Shown in pieces: positions 32,432-43,268 of a stretch of 64,000 nucleotides of DNA. The DNA lies in NCBI RefSeq assembly GCF_029867415.1, contig NC_081186.1:30383915-30447914 (forward strand). Direction: 5' to 3'. The notes below the pieces were generated by a model. The model did no database searches and had not been told where the DNA came from. It saw only the letters and a list, made by a program, of their open reading frames with translations. Every line of letters begins with the position of its first letter. The first letter of the stretch is position 1. Made by a program: the position numbers and the translations under genes. Source of the stretch: Vicia villosa (taxonomy: Eukaryota > Streptophyta > Magnoliopsida > Fabales > Fabaceae).

Positions 32432-34299
32432 GTCTTAATTAAGCTAAACAAAAACAACTAATTATTAAGGCACAAAACGGTATAATGCATTTTTGTCAAA
32501 AACGCAAAGTATACACGGAATGAATCTGAAGCAATAAAACGCAACATATTACTTTGGAGAGAGAGAACAATTAATTACCTATATAGAAGTGAGCAACTTC
32601 TAGACCCACACAATGTAAGATTCTTGAAAACGATCAAACTTTCACTCTTCACAAGTAACCCCTATCTATCAAAGATATTCCTGAAAAATATAAAATAAAA
32701 AAGTTAATTGAAGAGTATAAAATGACATGGATATAAAAATTTTACATGTGAAAATAAGCATCATTCCATAATTAAAGTGTATGCTTCAATTTAATTTCCA
32801 AATAATAAGCAGAGTTTGTGATTCTAAATTTCAGTAGGCAAACGCATTTCAGAGCCAGAATTCGTATTTGTCCAATATTGGCAAAGTAAATTTGAACTTA
32901 AAACACGACAATACGAGTCGGTAATGTTGAATTTGAACTTGACTTACCAAATAAAGAAGAGGGGTTATTGGTTTCGGCGGCGGATGATGTTGCTTTGATG
33001 TTCTTCAAATTGGCGATGGCCTTTGACTAACTACACCAATACAAAAAAGTCTTAACCAACTTTTTATTAAAACTATTAAGACTAGTAATGAAAAAATAAA
33101 ATAACAAGAAAGAATTATTATGCATATAATTTACAAACATACAAACATATTCTAAAGAACAAAGACATGGAGAAATAGAGAAAGTTCTTAACATATTAGG
33201 ATGGAAATAATTAGTGTCATTGAGGATTCGTAATAGAATTTATGTATTACATACCAATTGCAGAATATCGGACTTGAACCCAAGTCATAATTAGTGTCTA
33301 TCATTTGTGTCTGCCACATTTGGTACTAGAAAAGTATGCTTAAAATGATTTTATTACATGTTAGATTGAACATTTTAAAGATAGTTTCTATACTGCAAAA
33401 TATCTAGATGCTTTGGCTAGAGTTTTCCTTTCAAAATATTATAACCTCCTCCTTAAACTTGAGACCGGTACACAATTGGAACTTAGCAAATTCAAAAAAT
33501 TCACACTGTTTCATAAACCTTTTATTGCAAATAAAATTCTGAATATGCCTCGGTATGAGACAACAATTTTGATCCTCACAGACTGTAAAATCTATCAAAA
33601 CAAATCCCACAGGCCCTAATATACAAACAAAGCAAAACTTACAAGGCTTTGACTATTTTAACTATTTCAATATTTCAATATTAGAAACTTGTAATACATT
33701 TAGTTTGTATATTCTAATTTTATACGTTGTTTTTTATTTCAGGTGATTCCGACATCATTAAGTTAATTCCTGAGCAGTGAGTAATTTTGTCTATGCAATT
33801 TTTGTTTCATTGTGCTTAACAGAGCAAACAAAGAGAAACTCAGCAAAACAATCTATCAAAACATATCCCACAGACCCTAATATACAAACAAAGCAAAACA
33901 GGGTTTGAAACCTCACTCTCATCCTTGCTACCTCACTTTCATCTTCAACCTCACATCAAAATTAGGATTTCAAAGAACAACAAAATAGTGAAAGATGATA
34001 GAAGATTTACCTCCAAACGAATTCAAAGTTATTGTTGCTGAGAGGAGATGTTGAGAACGAACAGCGCCGAATGTGAACGAAGAAGAAAACGAATGGCGAC
34101 GGCGAACAGACGACAAGAAGAACGATGAAGAACGAACGGCGACGGCCCTGTGGAGGTTGGCAGCGGCGGCGTCTTGTGAAGAACAGTGACGGCGTCTTTG
34201 TGAAGAAAAACAGTGCAGCGGCAAGGAGAGACGATCAAGAATAATGAAAGACAAAACGCATTTGTTTTAATTTGTTTTAAAAAATTTAATTTTAAAATG
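32432..34299 (-). other. CACTA 5' region upstream of TNP2
   Basis: There is no recognisable gene over 1.9 kb. The part from 33960 to 34260 is notably GC-rich, with repeated CGACGGCG and CGAACGGCGA motifs, and could be promoter or first non-coding exon of the transposase. The ORFs at 33970-34254 (Ser/Arg-rich) and 33413-33619 have no protein signature. The segment 33590-33625 and the segment 33845-33890 share AATCTATCAAAACA.ATCCCACAG.CCCTAATATAC, a short internal duplication. Confidence 0.55.
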
Positions 34300-34620
34300 A
34301 GCTACGCCAGCGCTTTTCAAAAGCGCTTTCATAGGTACCGTATACCAGCGCTTTTTCCCTAAAAGCGCTTTCGTACCCTATACCTATACCAGCGCTTTTA
34401 TAAAGCGCTTTCTTAATATGCCCTATACCAGCGCTTTTAGAAAGCGCTCTCGTACCCCCCCCCCTTTACCAGCGCTTTTTAGAAAGCGCTCTCGTACCCC
34501 CCCCCCCTTTACCCCCCTTTACCAGCGCTTTTTTCCCTTGTTTTTTAGTTTTGTTTTTTGCGCAACCAATAGCAGCGCTTTTCCTAAAAGCGCTTTCGTA
34601 GATACGCTGCTAAAAGACAA
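34300..34620. repeat. CACTA subterminal repeats (AGCGCT palindromes)
   Basis: There are thirteen copies of AGCGCT, mostly in inverted pairs of the form CCAGCGCTTTT ... AAAAGCGCT separated by 0-10 bases, with spacer CGTACCC/TATACC and two runs of C (around 34455 and 34498). Subterminal arrays like this are where the CACTA-encoded DNA-binding protein docks in the En/Spm system. Confidence 0.85.
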
Positions 34621-34633
34621 ATTTGTTGTAGTG
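34621..34633 (-). other. CACTA terminal inverted repeat
   Basis: Reading the minus strand from 34633 gives CACTACAACAAAT, the diagnostic terminus. The adjacent bases TTT (34634-34636) are the expected 3 bp target duplication, but the partner is not in the window. Confidence 0.85.
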
Positions 34634-36403
34634 TTTTGTCATAACATCAAAAAGCATAAAAGATTCAGATGAAAAAGACACACAGAGAGAAGAGAGAAAA
34701 AGATAATATTTCATTGATTAGAATCAGAAGATAAACAATACAGAAGCAGATACAATTCAAGCAGATGCAAAAATGAAGAGAAAAAACTAAGAGACAAGAC
34801 AGACTACGACTGGCTAAACTTAGAAGCTAGGACGGCCATAAGGTTCTTAATCTCAGCAGTGTCTTCAACGTGCTTCTTTGTAGCTTCTTCTTGAGTCTTC
34901 GCAAAGGATATGAACTCAGCGTTTGTATCAACTTTCTTGTCCAGACAGCTAGCCAAGCTTGCTTGATTCTGTTGAAGCTCCTTCATAGTGCTTATCAGAA
35001 CAGACACAGAGGAACCAGTAGAAGCAGCATCAAAGATGTTGTCTAGAACATGATGATTTGCATCAGCTTCAACCATAAGAACATCTTCAAAAATTTCCTC
35101 AACAGGAATTTCTTCAGCAGGATGTTCTAGGCCTTGAAGAATGGCAGCCAGATTCTCGGGAGCAGTTGGAGTATAAGGTTTTAGAGGATACACAACTTCT
35201 GGGTAAACCATGTTAGGAGCCTTTTTAGAAGGATTCTCCCTGAGCCAGTTGAACAAAGCTTGAAAATCTCCAGTCAGAACTTTGTATGGATGTGGCTTCC
35301 ACACAACAATTGCTAGAGGATTTTCTTTTTCAAGTTCATCAACAAACTCCTTCTCTTCAAGAGGCTTCCAGCTGGTGACGGTATGGTAGTATCTTCCATC
35401 ATCATACTCCAGAAGGAATCTAGAAGGTCTGGGAGCAGCAGCTAAGCATTCTTTCTGAAGATCCAGAAAGTCAGACTGAATCTCCCTTCTAAAAGCTCTC
35501 CAGAGCTTCCCAACAACTAATGATCCAGCTTAGAATCATGAGCAACCTTCCGAATATCTAAACGTATCCTGACCTTGTTAGATAAAAATTCAAAACTTCC
35601 ATCAACAAAAGGTTTTGGAGGTTTAGTTCTGGGAGGTGAAATGGGGGTTTGAAGGTTGAGAGAGGAGATTGGCTTATCTGGGTAAGAGAAGGCATATGAT
35701 TGAGGAACTCTATCCAGAACAAATAATGATTCAGAAGAGGGTGGTTGAGAGGATTCAGCTTCATGGTATGAGTCTAAAACTACGACAACAGGGTCAGAAT
35801 TTGGTTTGGGTTTACGAGGATATTGCTTCATAAGGTTGGTGAAAGAAACAAAATGAGAGGATTCAGAAGAGGAAGGTGTGAAATTGCAGAACACAGCAGT
35901 GTCTACAAGAGTATAGCTGGAATGTGGAGGAGGTTGAGAAGTGGATATAGTGGCGTGAGGAGGAATGATGGTGTTTAAGGGTGTGACTTCAAAGATTGGT
36001 TCAGAAACCGGGGGTTCAGAATCAAGAATAGGCGTTGTGCCTTTAAACTTGGGTGAAGGAGGAGGGGTGAGAACTTGAGTGGTTAGAGGTGATTTAGCAG
36101 GGGCTTTTTCTGGTGGAATTTTTGGGGTAGCTTCTGTTGATACAAAGTTTGACTTTAAAACAGGAGCAAAACTAGGTTCAGAAATTACACTACCTGAAGT
36201 GCACTTCTTCTTTGGAGGCCTAGTGGGTCCTTTTCCAACTGTCTTCCTTTTCTTTTCCTTCTGTATCTCTACCTTCTTCTTTCCTTTCAAGTCTTCCTTC
36301 AGTTTTTCCTTTTCCACTTCTTTCTTCTCTAATTTCTTTTCTTCTTTCTTTTTCTTATCTTTCTTATTTTCCTTCTTCTTTTCTACTTCTCTTTCTTCCT
36401 TAT
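34634..36403 (-). mobile_element. Copia C, fragment of a minus-strand Maximus/SIRE-type element
   Basis: This holds the env-like third ORF and its short 3' flank. On the minus strand the flank reads TTGATGTTATGACAAAA and is then cut by the CACTA terminus, at the point where copia B has ATGACAAAAAGGGGGAG. On the other side the ORF is cut by the Ogre B 5' LTR at 36404. This fragment is therefore the oldest host sequence in this half of the window. Confidence 0.7.
34804..36403 (-). pseudogene. Copia C env-like third ORF (N-terminus lost)
   Basis: Reading from 36403 toward lower coordinates: a Lys/Glu-rich start (KKKENKKDKKKKEEKKLEKK) resembling a long charged helix, a Pro/Ser/Thr-rich middle, then a more ordered part (FEFLSNKVRIRLDIRKVAHD), and a C-terminal domain with WKPHPYKVLTGDFQALFNWL and ASTGSSVSVLISTMKELQQN, ending KFSQS with stop 34804-34806. 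A single-base indel near 35517-35519 separates two frames that otherwise join smoothly. There is no signal peptide or transmembrane helix. The true N-terminus is absent because Ogre B inserted there: the frame simply runs into its LTR. Identity as the third ORF rests mainly on the downstream purine-tract context. Confidence 0.6.
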
Positions 36404-39400
36404 TGTCATACCCCAATTTTTGACCCTATTATCATACATCATTCGCATATCAATCATCAATCAAAAGTTTCAACTTAAAACTCCGCTTGTGATGTTGTGC
36501 TCAATTCATCTGCAAGGGAATCATCGAGCACCCATGTTTTAGTTTGTATATATTGTTTTACTATTGCCTTGTGCTTTTGTATATTTGGGTTTTTTAGGTA
36601 CCAAGTCAAAATATCCATCAAAGGAGCATTTTTCAACAATTTCACTGAGCAAATCGATTTGCATAAGGTGTAAATCGATTTTCACAACTGTTTCTGCACC
36701 AGATTTGCTTCTGCCATCAGTGCAAATCGATTTACATAACTAATTTTGCCCCAGATTTTGCCTTTTTCAGCGATGTAAATAGATTTGCATAAAATGTAAA
36801 TCGATTGCACCAGTGCGAATTTTGAAGAATGAAAGCAATTTTCAGCTTTTGAAGGTGATGACATCATTTGCAAGTGTGGGAAGCATGACTTGGTTCTTAC
36901 ATTTGATTGCCTACATCATTTTATCATAAACCCTCATGTGATTGCATCAAGACCATTGGATCTCTTTTTTGGCTCCAAATCCTTTTCCCAAGCCTAATTC
37001 TATTTTCCAAACCTAACTCCAAACCACAAAAATTCCCAAGCCTACGTCCTATAAATTGAGGCATTCCCCTCTTCATTTTTCAAGCTTTGATAGCCAAGAA
37101 AACTCTTACTCTTTCTCTCCTCATCTCTTCCAAACCCCTCACTCAAAGCTCTCTTCTTCTTCCATAAAAATTAGTGAGTCACATCTTGAACCTCACTAAT
37201 TTAGAGCTAAACCTCCATCTAAACATGACTTTCTTCATCAATTGTGAGAGATCAAGGCTTGTGGTTGTGTGTTCTTGAAGAAGATTCAAAGTTTGTGAAA
37301 GATTTGGTAAAATTCTAGATCCTTTCCACAATCCAAGATGTGATCCATTGTTGTCTATGTTTGATGCACCTTTGGTGCTACATTGCTGAGTTTTGCTTGC
37401 TTACTTGATACATTTTCGTGCACAAATTGATCCAAGATCACAAGGTGTTTGGTTTTATGTTTAAACAAATTTTCTTCTCTTTATTTGCTGTTTCTTTGAA
37501 AACTGTAATGTGCAAATTGATTTACATCTGGTGCAAATCGATTTACATAACTAGAATACTGCGCAGATTTGAAAACAGAGTTATGCAAATCGATTTCCAC
37601 TCTGTGCAAATCGATTTACATCTGAGCAGAATGTGTTTTTTGCCTTTTTTAACTTGTTTTTGGTTCTAACTCATCTTCTACTCCATTCTTTTGATATTTT
37701 CTTTGAATCATAAGTTAGAGGCCTAATTTCTCTCTAATTTCAATGGACTTAGGGCGTCGATAGGATGAGAATCCAAATCCGCAAAATTAAGTGATTGAAA
37801 TTATGGATGAAAGGAGCTTTTGAATGTGGTTCCATCTTTTACTTCTTTTTTATTTTGATCGATGAAAGTCTTAATGCCCTGAGAATTCTTATGGATTCTT
37901 GGTAAAGACTAGATCGCTCCCTATTTTTCTTTTCGTGCGGTATTGCTTTCGGAGAGTGATCTACATATCACTTCTCTCGCATGCATTAGCACATAAAGTT
38001 TTGACCGGCCTCGTTGTAGGGTGATTTCTATATAAATCACTTGCTGCTTAACATAGCGCAATATTTCGTGTCCCGAATAAAAAAGGATCAAACATGGAAG
38101 AGAATTGTATGCGGTTGATTTAAGACTTATGGAGGTTTATCGTGTAGGCGATATGATTTTATCAAGCTTCTGATAAATGTCCATTGAATTTAAAACCGAG
38201 AACATCCTTCACTCACCATCGATCTTTATTACTAACTTTGATAACATACTTGACAAGTTTCAAGATGGTTATCTTTAACATCTAACAATTGACTTTAATT
38301 TCCGCATTTTACTATATTTCTCTTTATATTTCTTGCTTTATCGCTTTATTTTATCATTTCATCATGTTTACATTTCCGCCATTTTCTCTTTGTCCATTTG
38401 GACGTTTATATTCCGCTATTTTCTCTTTGTCCATTTGGACGCTATGTTTATGTTTCCGCTATTTTCTTTTTGTCCACTTGGACCATACTTTACTTTTATG
38501 CTAAAATACTAAGAAACAACAAAAATCTAAAAAACACATAAGGTTCTCTTTTGGACTATTGGTTACTATCCCGAGCGTTTTGGAGATTTGGACTTATGGA
38601 CTTAGTACCTCTGGACCCTTATTCTATTGTTACTTTGTGGTTATTCTGCCTGGCATTGGATTGTTGTCTGTTTATGTGTGCAGGGATTTCCTTGAAAGCC
38701 CTTGATGGTTAATTCCAAGGCATTGTGATAAGGATTTTACCTGAAAACAGCCGTTACTCTGCCCGATTTTCGTCAGAATTTTAATGTGCTTAATGCGAAG
38801 TGATGCTAAGATAATAAGTTCATCTGGATCCCCAAGTGATAATGTGTTGGTTTAGTATTGATATTCCAAAGGATGGGAAATCTACCTTGACTCATAATGT
38901 CAAGTGTTGGCTTCTTATTTCGGTTAGACCGTTTCTTTCCTTAGCTTTTATTTTATGCATTAGGATAGCCTCTTCATCTCCTCCCACTTCTTAGATTTTC
39001 AAAATCTTCTCCCTTTTTCAAAACCTTCTTATGTGTGCAACCTTTTCAAAACTTTTCTTTAAAAATATCTTTTGCCCTTAGTTCCTTTTCTTCAAAAGTT
39101 TAGACACGACTAATTGTTGAAACGAGTGGCGGTACCCCACGATTTTGAAATTGATTGATATAATGAGATCTTTTCCACAGGAGAGAGCTAGTGGCATACT
39201 AATCAATTTCTATCCGAGTTGGAGCCCTTCTTTCATTTGCGATGCAAAAAACTCATTTGTTCTCGTGCTCAAGATCAATGGCTGAGTATTTCTCTCTGAC
39301 GATGATAAAGTGTTTATTCGTTTTTAAAATGTTTTCCCTTTTAAGCGGAACTACATTAGCTCTGACTTCTCCATTGCACTGAGGAGGTATGTAGGCACAA

Positions 39401-39696
39401 GATGTAATGTCTTTCCGAGCTTATTTTAAAAATAAAACAAACCCTTTTTTTAGCACACACGACACAGATTTTCAAAAAGGTTCCTATGGAATACCACAGA
39501 TATGAGGGGTGCTTAAAACCTTCCCCTTGTATAATCAACACCCGAACCTGAGTTCTCTTTTTGTTTTAAAAACAAACTTTGGGTTTTACGTTCTTTTCCC
39601 TTTTCCTTTGGAAACAATAAAGCGCGGTGGCGATTTCAAACGAAATATTGAGTCGAGTCAATTCCATGGCTTCGATCTCAGATTTTCCCCGCTACA
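36404..39696 (+). repeat. 5' LTR of Ogre B (3293 bp)
   Basis: It starts TGTCATACCCCAATTTTTG and ends TTTTCCCCGCTACA, followed by the primer site. It is preceded by CTTAT (36399-36403), the presumed target-site duplication. It contains repeated AAATCGATTT palindromes (36650-36815 and 37508-37623) and repeats of TTTGTCCAYTTGGAC (38385-38485). No gene is present. Confidence 0.9.
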
Positions 39697-39702
39697 GAAA
39701 AA

Positions 39703-39720
39703 TGGCGACTTCACTGGGGA
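39703..39720 (+). other. Ogre B tRNA primer binding site
   Basis: TGGCGACTTCACTGGGGA begins 6 bases after the LTR and is identical to the site at 61864-61881 in Ogre D. The complement ends TCGCCA, as a tRNA 3' end should. A tRNA-Arg primer is reported for the Ogre lineage, but I cannot verify the tRNA match here. Confidence 0.85.
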
Positions 39721-40415
39721 ACCAGTTTTAAGCGTGTTAAGCCTATTTTTGTTTATCTGTGTGTTTTTATATGTTTATATTGTTGTGTGCTTTGTTGGTT
39801 TTTTTTCTTTTTTCTTTTTGGTGATCGATGGTTCCTCTGTGATGAGATAAAGTTCTATCCCGGACTTTGGTGAGTAACTTGAGATAGGAGGTGGTAAGGC
39901 CAATAGTTGCATGTCAGGAGCAATCCTTAACATGAGCATCATATGGTGGAACCCCAATCAGTGGAGGCCTCATGGAAGGTAGTAGATGTTGTTACAAACC
40001 ATCGTAAGAACGCTATTACTTTCGATAGTGAGTGTCCGTAGAAGTTGAATGACCTAGAACCTTTTTAACCCATCTAAGCCTTTTTAGGATGTAGCGCAGA
40101 AACAAGTTCGAGTACCAATTAGAGCTTGTTGTCATGCGATGCTACGCTCAGACGAGGTCTTTTTAGGCATATTATTGGTGCCCATGAGCAATTATGTGTG
40201 CTGGTAGTATCCGATAGAAGATTGAAAACTCTGGTAACCTCTGTAGAACCCGTTTGGCAGGTACAAAATTCCCTAGATCATACCTTTTGGGATGGTTGGA
40301 CCCATGGCTTCATGCTCGTGACGTCGAACCTTTGAACTATGATCTTATGTGACCTTGCATGCTCTTGATTGTGGTAGATGCATGAACCATGCATTCATGC
40401 ATCCATGAAAACTCT
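39721..40415 (+). other. Ogre B 5' leader
   Basis: This is non-coding and collinear with the Ogre D leader (61882-62600): both contain 'gtagcgcagaaac / gtggtgcagaaac', a 'catgctcgtgac' passage and 'catgcattcatgcatccat'-type repeats. It is interrupted by the solo LTR at 40416. Confidence 0.75.
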
Positions 40416-42190
40416 TGATAACACGATTTTATATCATATATTTAGCTTAAAATCCATAAGTATTATTAGCAATTTCTTTTAATTATATTGTTTTATTATG
40501 ATATTATGCGGGTATTTGTGATGTTTCAGGTTTTACGTTCAAACGAAATCTATTTGTGAAAAGGAGAAGAAATGGAGCTGAATTCACTATTATTTATGCT
40601 TAAAAGATGAAAGAGAGGTGTTGAAGTAGGAAGGGGTGCAAAGAGGACTCAATTATGCAAAGATGCAAGCCCAGCCCACGAAGGAGATGGACATGACCAC
40701 TTGCGCGTGGCCCACAATTGAAGAGACCATTTCAGCACGTGGAGACGCCCGTCTCCAACGTCTCTCTGCCACGTCATCAACAGGAGACGCCCGTCTCCAA
40801 CTGCCCCTATATTCTCTCCACTTGAGACGCACGTCACAAGTCGTTTGCTGAGTCTCCCAAAAAAGTGGAGACGCACGTCTCCCCAGTCCAAGTCAGAAGT
40901 CCCTCTTTTCACGCAATGTATCTGCAGACCCTCAACTATAAATAGAGACTGATACCTCATTTCTCAGGGTCTGAATTTCTGCTAACGAAGTGCTGCCAAT
41001 TTCATTCTTCAAGCATTTTAATTTTTCATTCATTTCATTTAATTGCTTTCTTTTTCTCACAACAATTTCTACACCGAAAATTGTTGTGAAACTTTTATAG
41101 ATCTAGCCTTACATTAGATTTATTTTTACATTCCTTGCCTTTAATTTTACGCCTAATAATTTCCAAAGAACGATCCAGCCAACCTGTGGTGGAAGTTCGA
41201 GTACTTCAAGATTCTATTTCATTTCAGATTAATTTTATTCAGGTTTATTATTTACCGCCTTATTTATATTATTATTGCATGATATATTGTATGCCATTTG
41301 ACATGCCTTTAATTATGAACCAAACGAATTTATGCATGTTTAACCGTATTAATATGTCTGGCTAATTAATTAAGATATCGGTATGTAGAGTAAGTTAACC
41401 GTGGGATCCGAAATAAATTGGCTTAATTATGTTTTATTAAATATCACTTGTTTTTGGTTTGTATGTCTAATTTAATTAGTAAGTCTTAAAACCAATAGAG
41501 CGAAAGTTATAGGTCTTAAAACAGTCAAAGGTTAAAATCAATAGATCGAAAGTTTGAGGTTCTTAACTGGATAGTAGACATAAGACATTAGTTTTAAGGA
41601 TGGCGAAAGCGTATTAAAACTAATTAGAACTTATTTATTTTCAAAAAGTGTTTTTAAACCCGACGCGGGACGGCGAAAGCGTACTTTAGGGAATACTAGC
41701 ATGAACCGAGTCAACAGAGCGAGAGTTTGAGACTAGGGGATTTAAGTAGATAACGACTTCATAAAACAAGCATTTTATTAACTATTTTGTTTTCAAAGAG
41801 CTTTTATAAATCTAATGGGATGGCGAGAGCGTACATTACGAGTTAGGATAGTAGTCTAAATCAACAGAGCGAGAGTTCGAGAGGAGGACTTTTAATCAAT
41901 AGAATTAATAAAGATCTTTAATTGAATTAACACCATAGCCAACGGACCTTCGGATCACCTAGGTTAAACGAAATACATACTGATATCCGCGTATTATTAT
42001 ATTTCTTAGAATTCACAATCACATTCCCTTTAGAAACAATAAAAAATATTAGTAGCCTTAGCTTTACATAGTAACCTTAGATAACGGTAGATCGATTCAT
42101 AGTCCCTGTGGATTCGATATCTTTTAAAACTACACGACACGACTGTGCACTTGCAGTCATTAGATTTATAGACACGTAAAGTCGCGATCT
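40416..42190 (+). mobile_element. Athila/Cyclops-like solo LTR with target-site duplication ACTCT
   Basis: This 1775 bp segment starts TGATAACACGATTTTATATC and ends GTCGCGATCT, flanked by ACTCT at 40411-40415 and 42191-42195. The end should be ATCA to mirror TGAT, so its last base may be mutated. The style of the right part (GTGGATTCGATATC, CTTGCAGTC) resembles Athila-group LTRs. It contains GGAGACGCCCGTCTCC hairpins (40741-40882) and a periodic GGCGARAGCGTA motif (41601-41832). There is no coding sequence. Confidence 0.65.
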
Positions 42191-42530
42191 ACTCTTTTTC
42201 TTTTGATTTTCAAGGAACTTAGAGGTCTTTCCTTGTAAACATCATAAGTTTCATCAAACTCAATGGATCTTAGGTGTTGATGGGGTGAAAATTCTAATCC
42301 ACCAAAATGGATGACTGATTTTGATGATAACTTAATCAAAGCTTTAGCCAATGTTTGAGTGTTTACAAGTTAATATCTTAAGTTCCTTGAAACTCAAATG
42401 ATAAAAAAAAAACAAATCATCTGCATTACATGCATCATTCTACATTTGGTCCTGCTTTCTAAAGACGTTTTTCTAGAGCCTTATTTCCTTTCTCCTGGTA
42501 TCATCAGTATAACACTCGTGCTAAGAAGAA
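42191..42530 (+). other. Ogre B leader after the solo LTR
   Basis: This is a non-coding stretch up to the gag ATG that holds the inverted repeat. ORF1, present at the equivalent place in Ogre D, is absent. Confidence 0.55.
42194..42406. repeat. Imperfect inverted repeat, MITE-like
   Basis: The arm 42194-42240 and the reverse complement of 42361-42406 match at about four positions in five, sharing TTTCAAGGAACTTA exactly. The loop is about 120 bp. The left arm and loop also resemble 37690-37800 in the Ogre B LTR, so this may be old LTR sequence and not a MITE. Confidence 0.4.
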
Positions 42531-43268
42531 ATGGAAAGCATTAAACAAGAGATTTGTGAACTCCGTGAAGAGGTGATTACTCTGAAGGCTGGTATGGAGC
42601 ATCTGACTGCTCTGGTTGAGGCCCTAGTTGCTACCTAAGTCAGTCCTCCTATGAAGGAAGAAAGGATGGCAAAGGTCTTTCTTGAAACTCTAAACTCAAC
42701 TTTTCCTAAGGGGATAGTAGTCCGTACACCTACTGACTCCCATGGAGAGGTGGATATGAAAGCGCTTCTAGAAAAAGATGTCCGAAAGGAATGTTTGCTT
42801 GAAGAAGGTAACTCAGCTGGTAGTGTGAAGAAGTTTGGTATTGACTTTTCGAATAAGAGAATCAGAGGAGTTAACCATCATCAACGTCAGTATTTCATTC
42901 CTGTATCCAATTCAGTTCATGCGATTCTAGATTATCAGCAGAGTACTCGTCAACGAGCTCCTCCACCGAACGAGAAAAATCAATCTCAAAAGGGGAATTT
43001 TGATCCCATCCCCATGACTTACACAAAATTGTACCCTGCTTTGATTCGTAAGAATTTGGTTCAGATAAGGTCACCGCCTCCTGAGAAACTCCCTTGGTGG
43101 TACAAAGCTGACGTCACTTGTGCTTTTCATCAGAATGCTCCTAGACATGGCTTAGAGGATTGTTGGCCTCTCAAGATTGAAGTTCAAAGATTAATCCATG
43201 CTGGTATTTTGACTTTTCGAGATGTTGGTCGTGCTGTTCAATTCAATCCTTTGCGAAAGCATGAATGA
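42531..43268 (+). pseudogene. Ogre B gag, internally shortened
   Basis: It starts at ATG 42531 (MESIKQEICELREEVITLKA, a short coiled coil as at the start of Ogre gag). An in-frame TAA at 42636-42638 interrupts it. The same frame then runs to TGA 43266-43268. Recognisable pieces are MAKVFLETLNSTFPKG, PPPEKLPWWYKADVTCAFHQ and the Cys/His region CAFHQNAPRHGLEDC followed by KIEVQRLIHAGILTF, the usual gag C-terminal signature. At about 245 codons it is much shorter than a full Ogre gag: the capsid-forming N-terminal half appears to be missing. Non-coding 3' UTR follows immediately, as in Ogre A. Packaging by proteins from another copy would be needed for mobility. Confidence 0.75.

Larger units (their letters stand above)
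25506..34633 (-). mobile_element. CACTA (En/Spm-type) DNA transposon, left end missing
   Basis: On the minus strand the element starts CACTACAACAAATTTG at 34633, followed by dense subterminal AGCGCT repeats, a TNP2-type transposase gene and a second multi-exon gene. This two-gene layout is typical of plant CACTA transposons, which move by cut and paste. No matching CACTA terminus with AGCGCT repeats is visible near 25500-26100. Copia B probably inserted into the element's 3' region, leaving the other terminus beyond copia B's 5' LTR, outside the window. The right end lies in the purine tract region of copia C. Confidence 0.82.

Noticed and set aside
36079..36423. Phe/Ser-rich 114-codon ORF resembling a membrane protein
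   Set aside because: It is the antisense of the Lys/Glu-rich part of the copia C env-like ORF.
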